Below, piece by piece: positions 51,729-62,548 of a stretch of 64,000 nucleotides of DNA. Positions within the stretch are counted from its first letter, which is position 1. Every line of letters begins with the position of its first letter. Source of the stretch: Paramecium sonneborni (Eukaryota; Ciliophora; Oligohymenophorea; Peniculida; Parameciidae); assembly GCA_905182985.1 (NCBI GenBank), contig CAJJDN010000029.1, positions 227,342 through 291,341 of the forward strand. Reading direction: 5' to 3'. A program made the translations under genes and the position numbers. The notes beneath the pieces were generated by a model that had not been told where the DNA came from, did not search any database, and saw only the letters and a list, made by a program, of their open reading frames with translations.

Positions 51729-52135
51729 ATGAATAAAAGTTAAGTATTAAAATAACTAGTGTTAAGACAACCAAAAGAAAATTTAAAAAGATTACATCCA
51801 GTGGCATAATAAAAGAGAGAGTAATATTCTTAAACACCAGAAGCATTATAATATAAAACAAGAGAAGAATCTCCATTTAGAGTATTAAGATCTTAGAATG
51901 GTAATCTTCCAGTATACAAAAAATATTTTGTGAGAAGCGAAGTACCAAGAACAGTAATAAGACATATTGAAGGAGATGTTAATGAATTTGTAAAAGAATT
52001 AAGAAAGGTGTGTTCAAATGCAGATGTTTATGAAAAGGTATAAGATTGAGAGAAATAGATTAGGTTGGAAGAGTAGAAATAAATGGCAGTCATACAATGA
52101 GTGTTAGAAAATGGTTGACATAATTAGGATTCTGA
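51729..52135 (+). CDS. mitochondrial ribosomal protein mL49 (IMG2 family)
   Basis: Large-subunit mitoribosome protein. 126 residues after a 26-nt intron (gtataagatt...gattag) is removed. The core carries GNLPVYKKYFVRSEVPRTVI, RHIEGDVNEFVKEL and the C-terminal strand-helix VGRVEINGSHTMSVRKWL, ending QLGF. This is the mL49/IMG2 signature (NLPVY, TxIRxIxGD, VNGSH, WLxxLGF). The start at 51729 (MNKSQVLKQLVLRQPK) is the first ATG in phase after an upstream TGA; a longer targeting peptide via an unseen exon is possible. It converges on the CDT1-like gene (79 bp). Confidence 0.85.
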
Positions 52136-52214
52136 GATTAATAATATATGAGATGAAATATTACAATTATAATATTGATGTTATTGTGTTCTTTTTTTAT
52201 TTATATAATTGTTC

Positions 52215-53263
52215 TCAATTACAATCTAAGCATTCATATTCAAGCATTAATTATTTGATATCAATTGATCTATTAATTCTTATCATCTATTAAGTTTGAC
52301 CTTAAATCAATACTATCCAATCAGGATATTTTTAAGTAAGATCATTGATAATTTTAATTATTCCATTATTTAAACTTAAATCAAATTGTTTTTTTATTAA
52401 ATACTTTTCAACATTAATTAAATACATATTTGATACATCTCTAAGATTGAAATAATTCTATAATTCTAATGCAATCTATTTTAATTATGTATTATTATTT
52501 TATTATTAATCTCTATTTATTTTATGAGTAGTTTATGATTCTTAATCTTATAGTTTATTATCTTAACATATATTATTCATATTTGGTAATGGAGATAATT
52601 CGATACATTCTCCTTTTGTTTAAATGTAATTCAATAACTTTTATTAAAATATAATAGTTTTATCATCATCTTATTAAAATTACTAAGATGTAATTCCAAT
52701 TTATAAACTAAGTTTATCATTTTCATATTATTTCCAAACTAAATGAAAGATATCACTCCAAATAGATATAAATTACTATAAAAATTGAATCTTAAATTCT
52801 ATTTAATAATCCTATTTAAATAAAAAAACAATTTCTTAAAATGCTAAAGTCTAATTGATTAAAATAGTGTTTAAGTTGAGAAACATCTTACAAAATAATT
52901 AATACTTAGGAATAGCTGTCAATTACTGTATAGTTTTGATACTTTAGAGTCTTTCAAATCTTTATCTTAAGGTTCCTTTAAATAAGATTCTTGAGATATC
53001 AATAGTTGATTCTCTTTTCTATTCAAGTTTAACCATCTTTTTATAATTTTCAAATTATTCTATGCCATTAATTGTTAATGAGTCTTCATATAAACCTTTT
53101 AATAATAATTAAATAAAAATGTACTCTTATTTTTGGTCATACCTTTTTGCAAGAACTATTACATAGAAGGGTTTGCTTTTGCTTCTTTTTTATCCTTTTT
53201 AGAGATGGCCGAAGTATTATCATTGTTTTTATTTTCACTTAGTCCAATTCTTGTAAAACTCAT
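52215..53263 (-). CDS. CDT1-like replication licensing factor
   Basis: 339 residues after a 29-nt intron is removed. The N-terminal ~55 residues are Ser/Lys/Asn-rich and disordered. A central domain starts TAIPKYQLFCKMFLNLNTIL, followed by FQEIVFLFKQDYQIEFKIQF. It matches CDT1's pattern LPxKYexLaexFxxLD, then a helix and xxLxQI. The C-terminal winged helix ends INDLTQKYPDWIVLIQGQ, then IRINRSIDIKQL, where CDT1 has ELxPDWLSLxxIxxxxYxKLDK. CDT1 helps ORC and CDC6 load MCM2-7 onto origins. The call is from alignment by eye, moderate. The intron and both halves fit in one frame of 340 codons. Confidence 0.65.
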
Positions 53264-53343
53264 TAGATTATTTTATTATGTTATTTTAATATCTCTTCCA
53301 CAAGACTCACAAATAGTGAAAAATAAAATGTGCATTTTTTAAA

Positions 53344-54286
53344 TCAAAATCTAGGTTTAAAAATAGCATAATATTTCATTTATCCATAATAGAGTTCTTA
53401 ACTTTCTTCAATTTTGATATATTTATATTGTTGTCCTACAAGTCTCTCTTAAACTGATTTATAGAAATTTATAACATGTGTTTTTTGATTCTCTTTTTTC
53501 AAAAACTAATGATATATAATAAAATATATATACATCTAATATCTAATCAATAGGTACCCATCTATAATCCATTAATTCTTATTCACATATTTTTATTTAT
53601 GCTTCATCTAAACATTATAATTTAAATGCAAAATATAAATCAGTTTTACCGAATCTTGCATCATGCATTTCTCTAAAATATAAAACGTCTTCTACTTTAC
53701 ACTAAAAATATAAAATTTATAATATTTATACATCTAAATTAGTTTCTTCTTTTACTTCTCTTATTACTGCTTCAATTATTGATTCTTTTTAATCTACTAA
53801 TCCTCCTGGTGTACCCCAAGCTCCTCTTCTTTATCCATTCTTCTCTTATACAAGTAAAACATTATTATCTTTTACTACTATCCCACCTACTCCAACATAA
53901 TGTGTAGCTTAACTAGGTAATCTACTTTCACCATCACCCAACCATTTTGAAAATTATAATATATCTCCTGCTACTCTATGCATCTTAAATCCTTCCTCTA
54001 TTAATGTCTATTTTTATATAATATATTTCATCTATTTACTTATGCTAAACCCAATTATTCTTTCTAAAGTTCAATCCAAATTGAAGTATTCTTATTACAT
54101 TTACTTATTCCTATCAATTCTTATAAATCTTATTTAAATAATCCTCTGTCTTTGATATATTTATTTAAATCACTCTTTCTTTTATAATTTTCTTATTTAC
54201 ATATGACATCCTTTGTATGAATCAATTATAATGTTATCAAAATTACTTATTTTACTATATGAATTTGCTAACAACATTGCTCCCAT
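53344..54286 (-). CDS. Nudix hydrolase, NUDT6-like
   Basis: 276 residues after four introns (22, 32, 30 and 28 nt) are removed. The N-terminal region (FDNIIIDSYKG, NTSIWIELQKEQLGLAQ) corresponds to the NUDT6/plant-NUDT pre-Nudix domain, continuing with GFKMHRVAGDILQFSKWL. The Nudix fold follows: VGVGGIVVKDNNVLLVQEK, GAWGTPGGLV, and the Nudix box GX5EX7REVKEE (from GLVDQKESIIEAVIREVKEE). Then comes TDLYFAFKL. All Nudix-box Glu residues are present, so it should hydrolyse a nucleoside diphosphate derivative. The substrate is not evident. Start at 54284-54286. It sits head-to-tail upstream of the CDT1-like gene (80 bp). Confidence 0.9.
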
Positions 54287-54598
54287 CAATTTTCTCATTT
54301 TATTATATTCTTTATTTATATTATATTTATAAATTATACACCAATTCTCTATTCAATTTACATATATTCTTATCCTTTAATATCAATATTATTAAACATC
54401 ATATTAAATTTTCATTTTCTCTCAAATATGATATTTTATATCATGCCTTTATTATTTATTATGCTCTTTATCTAATTATTATATGATTACTATTTAATTT
54501 ATTTTAAAGCGTAATGTTAAATATATAAATCAAAAGACCACAACTTATTACGTAATAATAAATAAAATAAGATCTTTATAAATAACAAAAATAAAATT
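54287..54598. other. divergent promoter region
   Basis: About 310 bp between divergent starts (Nudix and the 54599 gene). T-rich on the + strand; hydrophobic frames here are composition artefacts. No motif recognised. Confidence 0.4.
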
Positions 54599-55000
54599 AT
54601 GGAAGAATAACGTAAGAGATTGAACTCTTCTATGACTTATGAAGAATATGTTAATACCTTTGATAAAGCACCAAAAAAACCTTGTTTAAAACCAAAATAA
54701 GAACCAGATGTTGGTATGGATGATCTAGATTTGTTAAGTGATGCTTAAACAGATATAGTAAATACAAACTCTCTAATCAAATAGCCTTAAATCAAAACTA
54801 AAATATATTGCGACCCTTAAACTGTTATTTAAGAAGTTGAAGAAGATGGTAAAACTCCTGTTGTTTGGCTAGATTAATAACTTACTCCCAGCCCTATGAA
54901 AATGGCTAGGCAAAGAACATAAAGCGAGAATATTTAATTTACTTTTATAAGTTTTGTTGAAAGAGAAATTGAGAGAAAAGGCTCACGCAAGTTTGAATGA
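54599..55000 (+). CDS. unassigned small acidic protein
   Basis: Intronless 133-residue frame: MEEQRKRLNSSMTYEEYVNT, then KAPKKPCLKPKQEPDVGMDD and EVEEDGKTPVVWLDQQLTPS, ending VEREIERKGSRKFE. Largely disordered with a short PVVWLDQ motif; no domain or membrane segment recognised. Composition and clean ATG-TGA boundaries support a real gene. Confidence 0.6.
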
Positions 55001-55455
55001 ATAAATTTTTGTGCTAAAATATTTTACATTTCTTATTCATAGTCCTATTAAAGCATTGACTAAAATTAATTTATTTGCATTAAAATACTTAAATATCTAT
55101 ATATTCAAATCAAGTATATCAACTACTTTTTATAGAAATATATTATTAAATATACTGAAAATATGAGAATACAGAAAATTTAAAACTTACCATTTATCAT
55201 TTTTATTGCATTTTAGACACATAATAATTAATCAATCAAACTGTATATCAATTTATAACAATTTTATAATCTTAATTGATTAAAATTTATTCTTCTAAAA
55301 GCATTTCACATTAATATTATTATATTTTTGATTTTCTCATTTATTTTTATTTTGAGAATAAGTTTAATACTTAAAGACAGTACAATGATGCTTGTTTATA
55401 AATTTTTTATTTTATGAGAAAAAAAAAGTTATTATTAAAACTACGAATAAATTAT
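55001..55455. other. AT-rich intergenic stretch
   Basis: Between convergent genes. No frame of note on either strand. Confidence 0.4.
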
Positions 55456-56238
55456 TCATAAAAAAGCTTTAGTGAAATCTTATGGCTATTGTTTGCAGTA
55501 AGGACATGTCTTTTATTTATTATATGGCATTTTTAACCATTTAATTAAACATTCCTTATGAAAATTATGTTTTCCTGCACATAAATATTGAGCTAGAAAA
55601 TCCTTTGATTTGAAAGAATCATAACAAATTGGGCATTCCTCTTTTATTATTGCTGAATTTTCCTTTAACTAATAAATTTATATGAATTAATTTTATTCCT
55701 CTTCTAATAAGGATTTCTCAAGATTCTTTTCTAAAAAGTATTTTACTAAAAAATATTTGAAGAGGTTAATATAAATTGAATACCTAATTAAATATCTATT
55801 TACAATATATTATTTATTTTACATAACAACTTGAATTTCTTCATTAAAAGTTCCAAAAATATCCCAAATCATTAATCCTGATCCTCCAAAATAAAAAAAA
55901 TTGATAAATTATTCTGTTATACCTATATATTAATTCAATTTGTATTTTAACAATAATTTTAATGAATTTATCAAATCTCTCTTGTTTTTATTATTTAATG
56001 TTATCAATTAAGGTATTATTAAAACTTAAAGTACAGATCCAACTAAACTAAGTATAAAAATAAAAAATAAATATAAGAATCTAAACCATGCTAATCTGAA
56101 TTCTAATTTACCATTTATGAGGTTATCAAGATAATAATAACAAAACCATACTCCATGAATTAAATTGAAACAATGATGTAAGATCAGATATATTCTAAAT
56201 TGCTTTGGAGCAATCAATCTCTTATCTACGATTTACAT
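55456..56238 (-). CDS. membrane RING-H2 E3 ubiquitin ligase
   Basis: Intronless, 260 residues. Two to three hydrophobic helices in the first half (YLILHHCFNLIHGVWFCYYY, FLYLFFIFILSLVGSVLQVL) are followed by FINFFYFGGSGLMIWDIFG. A soluble linker with helix LLEEEQNQFIQIYQLKE leads to a C-terminal RING-H2: ECPICYDSF, YLCAGKHNFHKECLIKWLK and KTCPYCK. The C-x2-C...C-x-H-x2-H-x2-C...C-x2-C spacing is intact apart from C-x3-H-x2-H before the fourth ligand. It probably ubiquitinates membrane proteins in the endomembrane system. The first ATG (56236-56238, MQIVDKRLIAPK) is used. Confidence 0.82.
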
Positions 56239-56377
56239 ATTAATTATTAATATTCATAATAAATATCATTTATTAAAACAATATATAAATCTATGATTAT
56301 TCAATTTTTAAACAAAAATCTCATTTAACTAATAGTTATCATAAGTTCAACAATATTATCATATGAATAACATAAAT

Positions 56378-57818
56378 TCAATTTTAAATCTATAATTATT
56401 ATAATTTAAGCTGACTACAGTTTTGTTTGATTTTTATTAAATGGTATTTATTATTTAATCCTAATTTTTAGAATTTCAGATTCTTAGTTAAGGGCAAAGA
56501 AACCTACTCAACAGATTTTTCTTTAGAACCATTATTAATATGATCTTTATTTTCAAAGATGTTGCTAAAGATTCTTTTCTTCTCTTGTTCATTATAAGGA
56601 AATCTCATAGATTTACCACATAAGACTAATTAACTTTGAATTAACTCATGTTCATTTCGAATTTAACTTTCTCGAAGAATAAATTTTTTATTTTCTTAAT
56701 TAACTCTCTATTCTCTTGTTTTGGAAGAGGATAGTACAATGTTCTTTAAATGTGTTAAAATTTCACCTTATGATTCTAATCCTACAGAATTGCCTATATA
56801 AGGTTCTTTATCAGTTTAGAATCCATCTTAAAAAGTTCTTGAATTTCTCCCCTCATTTTCTTATCTACTTAATCTCATTTTATGAAAAATGCTTCTTTTG
56901 TTCTATTTTTATTAATACTTTATTGGCAATCTATGTACTGAACTTATTATTTGTTTTTCAAGAGTGCATTAAATTTCTTGGTAATTTTTAAAGTAGAATT
57001 TCATTATTCTTTTGTTGAGAGCATAATTTTACTCATTTAAGATTTTTTAGTATTTTTCATATCTAAATAAAGTTATTTCTTGAGTGCTTTCTATTGGAAT
57101 AAATACATTTTTAGTCTTCGTTAAGCAACAAACATAACTTTTAAACCCTGATGTCATATATTCTTTTGTCTATTCATCTAAATTCATTATATCATAAGGA
57201 TCATTTTTCTATGTAGGTTTATTTAACAAATAATATGTCATGTGTATATGATTTAAGTAGTCCAAACTCTAAATTGGATCCTAACAGAATTTCTCATTTC
57301 TATTTGTGATTAAGTCAGTTCTAATTATTATAAATAAGAATACTATAATGATTCATTTCTATTTACGGATTTAACTAAAGAATCAATCTAACGAACTAAC
57401 CTTTCTTTTTACAGATTAATAATTATTTGTATGATTTCAATAGAACTCATTGTAGAATTGCTAGCTATTTTGAATAATTAGTTTCTCTGCATTGGCAAAA
57501 ATTATTTTCTTTAACTGAATATTGGAAAATATAACTATTTACATGTCTTAATACTTGCAATTTTTAGTAATAATAACCTTGGATTTTTATATATTTTTTG
57601 ACTAGCTTCTATAAAAATTTTCTTGGCTCAGAATAATTCAATAATGTTTGTGATTCTATTTAAATTCTTCTCTATTCTACCTTTAGAATCTTATATTGTA
57701 ATTTTTAGAGCAAATTGCATCGGTCATTACTAGTCATTGAATTTATTTGAGCTTCTAGTATTTAAAGGTGAAATATATATTCTTATCTGCTAGCTAATAT
57801 TAAAATTACAGAATTCAT
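56378..57818 (-). CDS. unassigned coiled-coil protein
   Basis: 462 residues after introns of 29 and 23 nt are removed. Heptad-like helices at the N-terminus (YIFHLQILEAQINSM, NLLQKLQYKILKVEQRRIQI) are followed by a mixed region (NDPYDIMNLDEQTKEYMTSG, VFIPIESTQEITLFRYEKYQ). The polar C-terminal half holds EQRVNQENKKFILRESQIRN and KSMRFPYNEQEKKRIFSNIF. No family recognised. Start at 57816-57818, 167 bp from the divergent SNU13 gene. Confidence 0.6.
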
Positions 57819-57985
57819 ATATTTATTTTTTTTATTAATATTTGTATATATAAATCATAAACAACAAGATCAATACTTTTTATTAGAATATCATTTCTAA
57901 TTTATCTTAATATTGATTGAGTATATATACACAATATAAATTTAACATTTAATTAACATTTAATATTTTGTAAACATAATAACTA

Positions 57986-58455
57986 ATGGTAAAATGAATG
58001 CCTATAAAAATAGCAAAGTGAATACCCAGAGAGAGCTCAGCCTTTAGCCAATGAAGAAGTAGAACCCTAAATTCTCGAACTTGCATAATAAGCAGCAGCC
58101 TTAAAATAAGTAATACTTATTAATATCAATAGTTAAAAAAAGGAGCCAATGAAACAACTAAAACTTTAAATCGAGGTATTGCAGAATTAGTTATAATTGC
58201 TGCTGATACAACTCCATTAGAAATTGTTCTTCATTTACCATTATTGTGTGAAGACAAGGTATTTCAAATATTGACCCATATTAGAATGTCCCATATGTAT
58301 TTGTCAAAAGTAAAGTAGACTTAGGCAGAATGTGTGGTACTAGCAGAAATGTTGTTGCTTGCTCTATTATCAAGGATAAAAACTCAAGAATTAATTAAAA
58401 TATTACCTTCCTTAAAGATTTGTGTGAAAGGCTCCAAATAAATTAAGAAGCATGA
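57986..58455 (+). CDS. SNU13: SNU13 / 15.5K snRNP protein (L7Ae family)
   Basis: Kink-turn RNA-binding protein of U4 snRNP and box C/D snoRNPs. 131 residues after introns of 25, 23 and 26 nt are removed; the first intron falls directly after the ATG. Signature stretches: [60 protein letters not shown] and [11 protein letters not shown], nearly matching human and yeast SNU13. The N-terminus [19 protein letters not shown] replaces the animal ADVNPKAYPLAD. Stop TGA at 58453-58455. It converges on the 58580-59240 gene. Confidence 0.95.
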
Positions 58456-58579
58456 TCAATATATAATTTGTGATGTACATTAAACATTGATATTAATACT
58501 ATGTAAATTGTTACAGATATGTATCTGTATGATAATGAAGATCATAATTTAAATATAATTAATTAAACTAAGTCTTAAA

Positions 58580-59240
58580 TCAAGCGAAATATTTTTTATA
58601 AAGGCCATTAGTTGAGAATTCTTTTGGGAATATCAATTTTTTATTTAATGTTTTATTTTAGCAAGGATTATGAATCTGCTAAATTTCTGAGTTTTAACTA
58701 ATTTATTCTAATTATGTTAATTAGCTTTTCCATTTAGATTCAAAATTATTATTTATAGGATTTTTATTAGAAGAATTGACTCTATATGATTGATATTAGT
58801 TAATATTTAGGTTGTTTTCTAATGGTTCAATTTTTTAATGTAAATATTAAAACTTTTTGGTGAGATTGACACTTTTGTATCTTTTATTATTAGATTTAGA
58901 AAGAGAAGGTCTTTCTGTAGCAATTTCTTGAGGAATATCTTGACATCTAGTATCTTAAGATAGAACTCTTTAAAATTAATGTTATTTTAAAGGTTGTAAA
59001 TGTAGATGATCCTTAAATGTCTTAGTATTTTCTTAAATTATTTCTTTAACAGAGCCTGCTTTTCGTTTAATAGAAAACTTTCTCTTTGTATTAGGTTGAT
59101 TTTGAGGGATTGGTTATATTGAGGGCTTTTTATAAAAGGTGAGTAGATAAATATCTAATAATCTATAGAGAATAATAAATAAATGAAAACTGCTATTTAT
59201 TTTCTGGAATGAGAGACTAAGCAATGTCCTTGGTTTTCAT
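58580..59240 (-). CDS. unassigned basic Ser/Asn/Gln-rich protein
   Basis: 210 residues after a 28-nt intron is removed. It starts MKTKDIAQSLIPENKQQLLD. A strongly basic patch follows (KRKFSIKRKAGSVKEIIQEN), then PQEIATERPSLSKSNNKRYK and a polar tail ending EFSTNGLYKKYFA. Probably disordered. No family recognised. Start 59238-59240. Confidence 0.55.
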
Positions 59241-59289
59241 AAAATTAAAAATATTATTGATTAGAGGTGAATTAATAACATATAGAAAT

Positions 59290-59366
59290 GTTGACGGCGA
59301 GATTCGAACTTGCGCCCTTTCGGACTGGAGCCTTAATCATCGCCTTAACAACTTGGCCAAGTCAAG
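59290..59366 (-). tRNA. type-II tRNA-like element, Leu(AAG)-like, possibly pseudogene
   Basis: Read on the minus strand it has TGGCC, D-loop AAGTTGTTAA, GGC, an anticodon region ATTAAGGCT with AAG in the 34-36 position, a short variable arm TCC-GAAA-GGG, the T-arm GCAAG-TTCGAAT-CTCGC and an acceptor end CGTCAAC plus A73. The variable arm makes it Leu/Ser class. Pairing is imperfect: 5 of 7 acceptor pairs, one T-stem mismatch, and an anticodon stem (GATGA/TCCAG) with only two pairs. This could be a degenerate copy, or sequence errors could have hit a real gene. Confidence 0.6.
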
Positions 59367-59857
59367 TTATATTAATGATTTTTATTATGAATTAACATTT
59401 AACTGTCAAAAAGTAATAATTTATATATTAATTGAATTAAATGTTAACATAAAATGTACAAGGTTAGTTATAAGGTCCAAGATTAAGTACTGGATTAGGT
59501 TAAAATATTTAAATGGGACTAGGAATGATTTAACCAAATTTTGGACTTTAATAATAAAATTCTTAATAAACATTTATGCCTTTAAGTACTTAATTACCTT
59601 TTCCAGGAGTTCCATAATATTAAGGATAAATACCATTATAATATTAAATGGCAATTTAGAATATAAATTAAGGATAATTATCTTAACATTAAATAAATTA
59701 TTAATAACAGCCATTAGTTGTTTAAAATTTAATTTAACCTCAACCATAAATCTAATATTAATAATAAGTTGTTTAACCTCCTCCATTGTAAATAACATAA
59801 CCAGCTTAAATAGACAGAAAAGTTAATTATATTCCATAAATAAAATAAATAGTCAAA
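59362..59857 (-). CDS. possible Gly/Gln/Tyr-rich protein
   Basis: A TGA-free minus-strand frame with non-random composition: IYNGGGQTTYYQYQIYGQGQ, then NGIYPQYYGTPGKGNQVLKG, KFGQIIPSPIQIFQPNPVLN and LGPYNQP, to TGA at 59362-59364 inside the tRNA-like element. No ATG is in phase, and no 20-35 nt intron gives one cleanly. It is divergent from the alveolin-like gene. Its Gly/Tyr composition resembles that gene's repeats, so a structural cortex protein is one guess. It could also be a relic. Standard-code frames over this region are artefacts. Confidence 0.3.
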
Positions 59858-60570
59858 ATGGAAGAATAAGAAATTGAAGAAATAGTTCCTGTTGAAAGAA
59901 CAATAGTAGAATATATTCCTGTTTAAACAATTATAGGTAAAAATATAATAAAATTATTATTTTTTTAGAGAAAGTACCTATTCCAGTAGAAATTCCATAT
60001 GAAATTATGATACCAAAACCTTATTAATAAGAAATTAAATATCCAAATCCATAAAACTAATTCATCACAGATAATAGGGGAAATCCACTTTCTAATCCTG
60101 ATTATTTAAATCAAAATAGAATTCCTCCAATAGATCCAAATTCTTAATAAAAATTTGAAAGTGAAGAGGAAGATGAAGAATAACCTGATGACGAATATGA
60201 TGAATAAATAGAAAAATATACTAGAATTATAGAAGATATTAAATAAAGAAGAAGAAGAAGAAGAAATAGATTAGGATTAAGTCCAGATGATGAAGATGAT
60301 TTTAATATTAGAAAATTCTAATCAAAATTTGGATCACCATATGAAGATTTAGATGGTTATAATGGTGGTGGTTATAGTGGTGGTGGTTATAAGGGTGGTG
60401 GTTATAGTGGTGGCGGTTATAGTGGCGGTGGTTATAGTGGCGGTGGTTATAGTGGAGGTGGTTATAGTGGAGGTGGTTATAGTGGAGGAAATTCAAGATA
60501 CTAAAACTATAAGATGGACAGAGGATATCATGGTAGAGACAAAAATGCCAATGATTATTTAAGAAGATGA
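59858..60570 (+). CDS. alveolin-like cortical protein with GGGYS repeats
   Basis: Predicted membrane-skeleton (epiplasm) protein lying under the alveoli. 226 residues after a 32-nt intron is removed. The N-terminal part has alveolin-type Val/Ile/Pro/Glu repeats (EIVPVERTIVEYIPVQTIIE and KVPIPVEIPYEIMIPKPY). An acidic stretch follows (KFESEEEDEEQPDDEYDEQ), then a basic run of six Arg, then about eight GGGYS/GGGYK pentapeptides, and a basic tail ending NDYLRR. Alveolins with low-complexity flanks are typical of ciliates and apicomplexans. Stop TGA at 60568-60570; the next gene starts 37 bp later on the same strand. Confidence 0.82.
60364..60489 (+). repeat. 15-bp tandem repeat coding GGGYS
   Basis: Eight to nine units of GGTGGTGGTTATAGT with synonymous drift (GGC, GGA), in frame in the alveolin-like gene. 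The local GC content is the highest in the window. Confidence 0.93.
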
Positions 60571-60607
60571 ATTTTATATATTTCACTTTAATATTATTAA
60601 TTATTTT

Positions 60608-61595
60608 ATGGAACTAGATTTCCTATCACCTAAAGCTAAAGAAATAAATAAGAAAAAAATGAATCTGTTATTCTCTCTTAAAACACAAAATATTGAGTAG
60701 AATGATCCTATTAATGAAAACGTTTCTTTCATTAAAAAATTAACTAGTGATCATCCATTAAATGAAGTTATTAAAGAATGTTAGAACAATGTTAGAGAGG
60801 GCTTTTTAACTCCTTTAACCAATGTATTACTAATTATTAATTATTTAAGAGATCATCTATTACTGTTGAATTTACAGCTAATATGTTTGTTGAAGAAATA
60901 TTAGAAAGTATTAAACTAAAACATATTAAAATACTTCAATTAGATGAACTTATCAATCATTTTTAAAAGAACATTCAAATTATTCAAAAAATACAAGTTA
61001 AATAATAATCCTCTAATCTATTAGAAGTGTATGAAATTCTTCTACTCAATTCACATAACCATAACAATGATAATTATCAATTATATTTAAATGATCGAAA
61101 ATTATACTCAGATTAATGGCATACTTGTCCATTTGATGTCAAAAATAAATTAAATTTTGTATTGTTTTCTCATAATAATAAAATGCTCTAAGCTATTTAA
61201 GTTGATATGATTTATGTATACATAATATTTATATCATTAGTAAATTGGCAATAATTGTGCTAATATAAAACAAAATGAATACAATTAGATCCTTCAAATT
61301 AAATTTCTTGAAGAATCTGATTAACCAATTTAATATCAGTTATAGTAATTAATTATATTTATATTTTAGAATTTAATTATCTTTCAATATGACAAATAAT
61401 TTAAAGAAATAAATCATCAAAATGCTGAAAGAAGAGACCCAAGAAATCGATAATAAAGTTTTAGAAATGATAGAAACCATTAATAGAATATTGGAACCAT
61501 TTTCTAATTATGGATTTAAATATTTAAGATATGAAGGTATAATCGACAATAAAAGCATTTCTAAAAATAGAAATGATTGTTGTAGTATTTTCTGA
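60608..61595 (+). CDS. unassigned soluble protein
   Basis: 303 residues after introns of 26, 25 and 25 nt are removed. The N-terminus MELDFLSPKAKEINKKKMNL precedes a helical half (LTSDHPLNEVIKECQNNVRE, MFVEEILESIKLKHIKILQL). A mixed region follows (LYLNDRKLYSDQWHTCPFDV, KNKLNFVLFSHNNKMLQAIQ), then a C-terminal helix (MLKEETQEIDNKVLEMIETI) and FSNYGFKYLRYEGIIDNKS. No family recognised. It lies 37 bp downstream of the alveolin-like gene. Confidence 0.6.
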
Positions 61596-61751
61596 TCATA
61601 TAACAACTATGTCTTTATATATTGTATTTCTTATTACAATAAACATTTTTTAAATAAAATTTAAGTATAACTTTAAGTTCTTGTTTTTAATTGATATTAA
61701 ATTTGCAATTCCATCTTATAATATACAAAATCAATATTTATTTTAAATTAT

Positions 61752-62457
61752 ATGAATCAACCTAATAAATAAACAAATTAGTAACAGCCTCATTAGGGAA
61801 GTGCAAAAAGGTAGTCTGCTCTATAATAGAAAAAATGTATCAATTAATAGTAAGAATTAGGATTAGGTTAGATATATTTAATATTATTAGATTAAATATT
61901 TGATAAAATCATGACAATGTATATTTTGATTAATGATAAATGGAGAGAATTTTAAAGAAAGTTCCATGTACTTAAAATGGTAAAATATCTATTCAAGTTT
62001 TAAAAAAAAGAATATAGTAAGGGATATTAAAATAGTACAATATAATCCAAATGCTGATATATTCCTTATAAATACAGTATTTTGAAGAAAACAAGAAGTT
62101 AGTGTAAAGGATATTTATGAATTATGGAATGGGGAATCAATTACAGATAATGATAGTTGTATGAATGTATGTGATTAAAATGAAATTCTTGATTTAACTA
62201 AAATGATTTAACTGATTGAATCTCTTGGTTATTAAAAATAAGATAAGCAAGATTAAATAATTTTGATTAAAATATTTGACATAGAAAGAGATAAAAAAAT
62301 ACATAAAAGATTTAATAGCAAATTTTACATATATATTATAAAATACTACTGGTATTTGATTGTGATTTACAAGTTTTATTTATTTTATTTTAATTATTTT
62401 ATAAAATTAGATGAATTATTAACAAGAGAAAAGAACATCAGTAATAAGATAAGATAA
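61752..62457 (+). pseudogene. possible gene with unresolved or broken structure
   Basis: It starts MNQPNKQTNQQQPHQGSAKR. A 24-nt intron candidate follows LGL, then DQIFDKIMT. Later pieces read NIVRDIKIVQYNPNADIFLI and SVKDIYELWNGESITDNDSC. After that come QNEILDLTKMIQLIESLGYQ and IFDIERDKKIHKRFNSKFY. All are protein-like and in compatible order, but in-frame TGAs (for example about 62090) are not removed by any 18-34 nt intron. A pseudogene, or a gene with a sequencing indel. No family recognised; 61596-61751 is empty. Confidence 0.35.
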
Positions 62458-62548
62458 TGTAAGAGCCTCAATAAGTTAACCAATATAATCCCCTTAAAGA
62501 TAAGAAGTTGTATAAACAAATGAGAGACATACTGGATGTATAGAGAGA

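Noticed and set aside
59224..59826. 200-residue standard-code frame on the + strand
   Set aside because: It crosses the minus-strand tRNA-like element and the start of the 58580-59240 gene. Its composition (Ile/Leu/Asn/Lys) is what unselected AT-rich DNA gives.
60308..60586. His/Tyr/Asn repeat frame on the minus strand
   Set aside because: Antisense reading of the GGGYS repeat in the alveolin-like gene.
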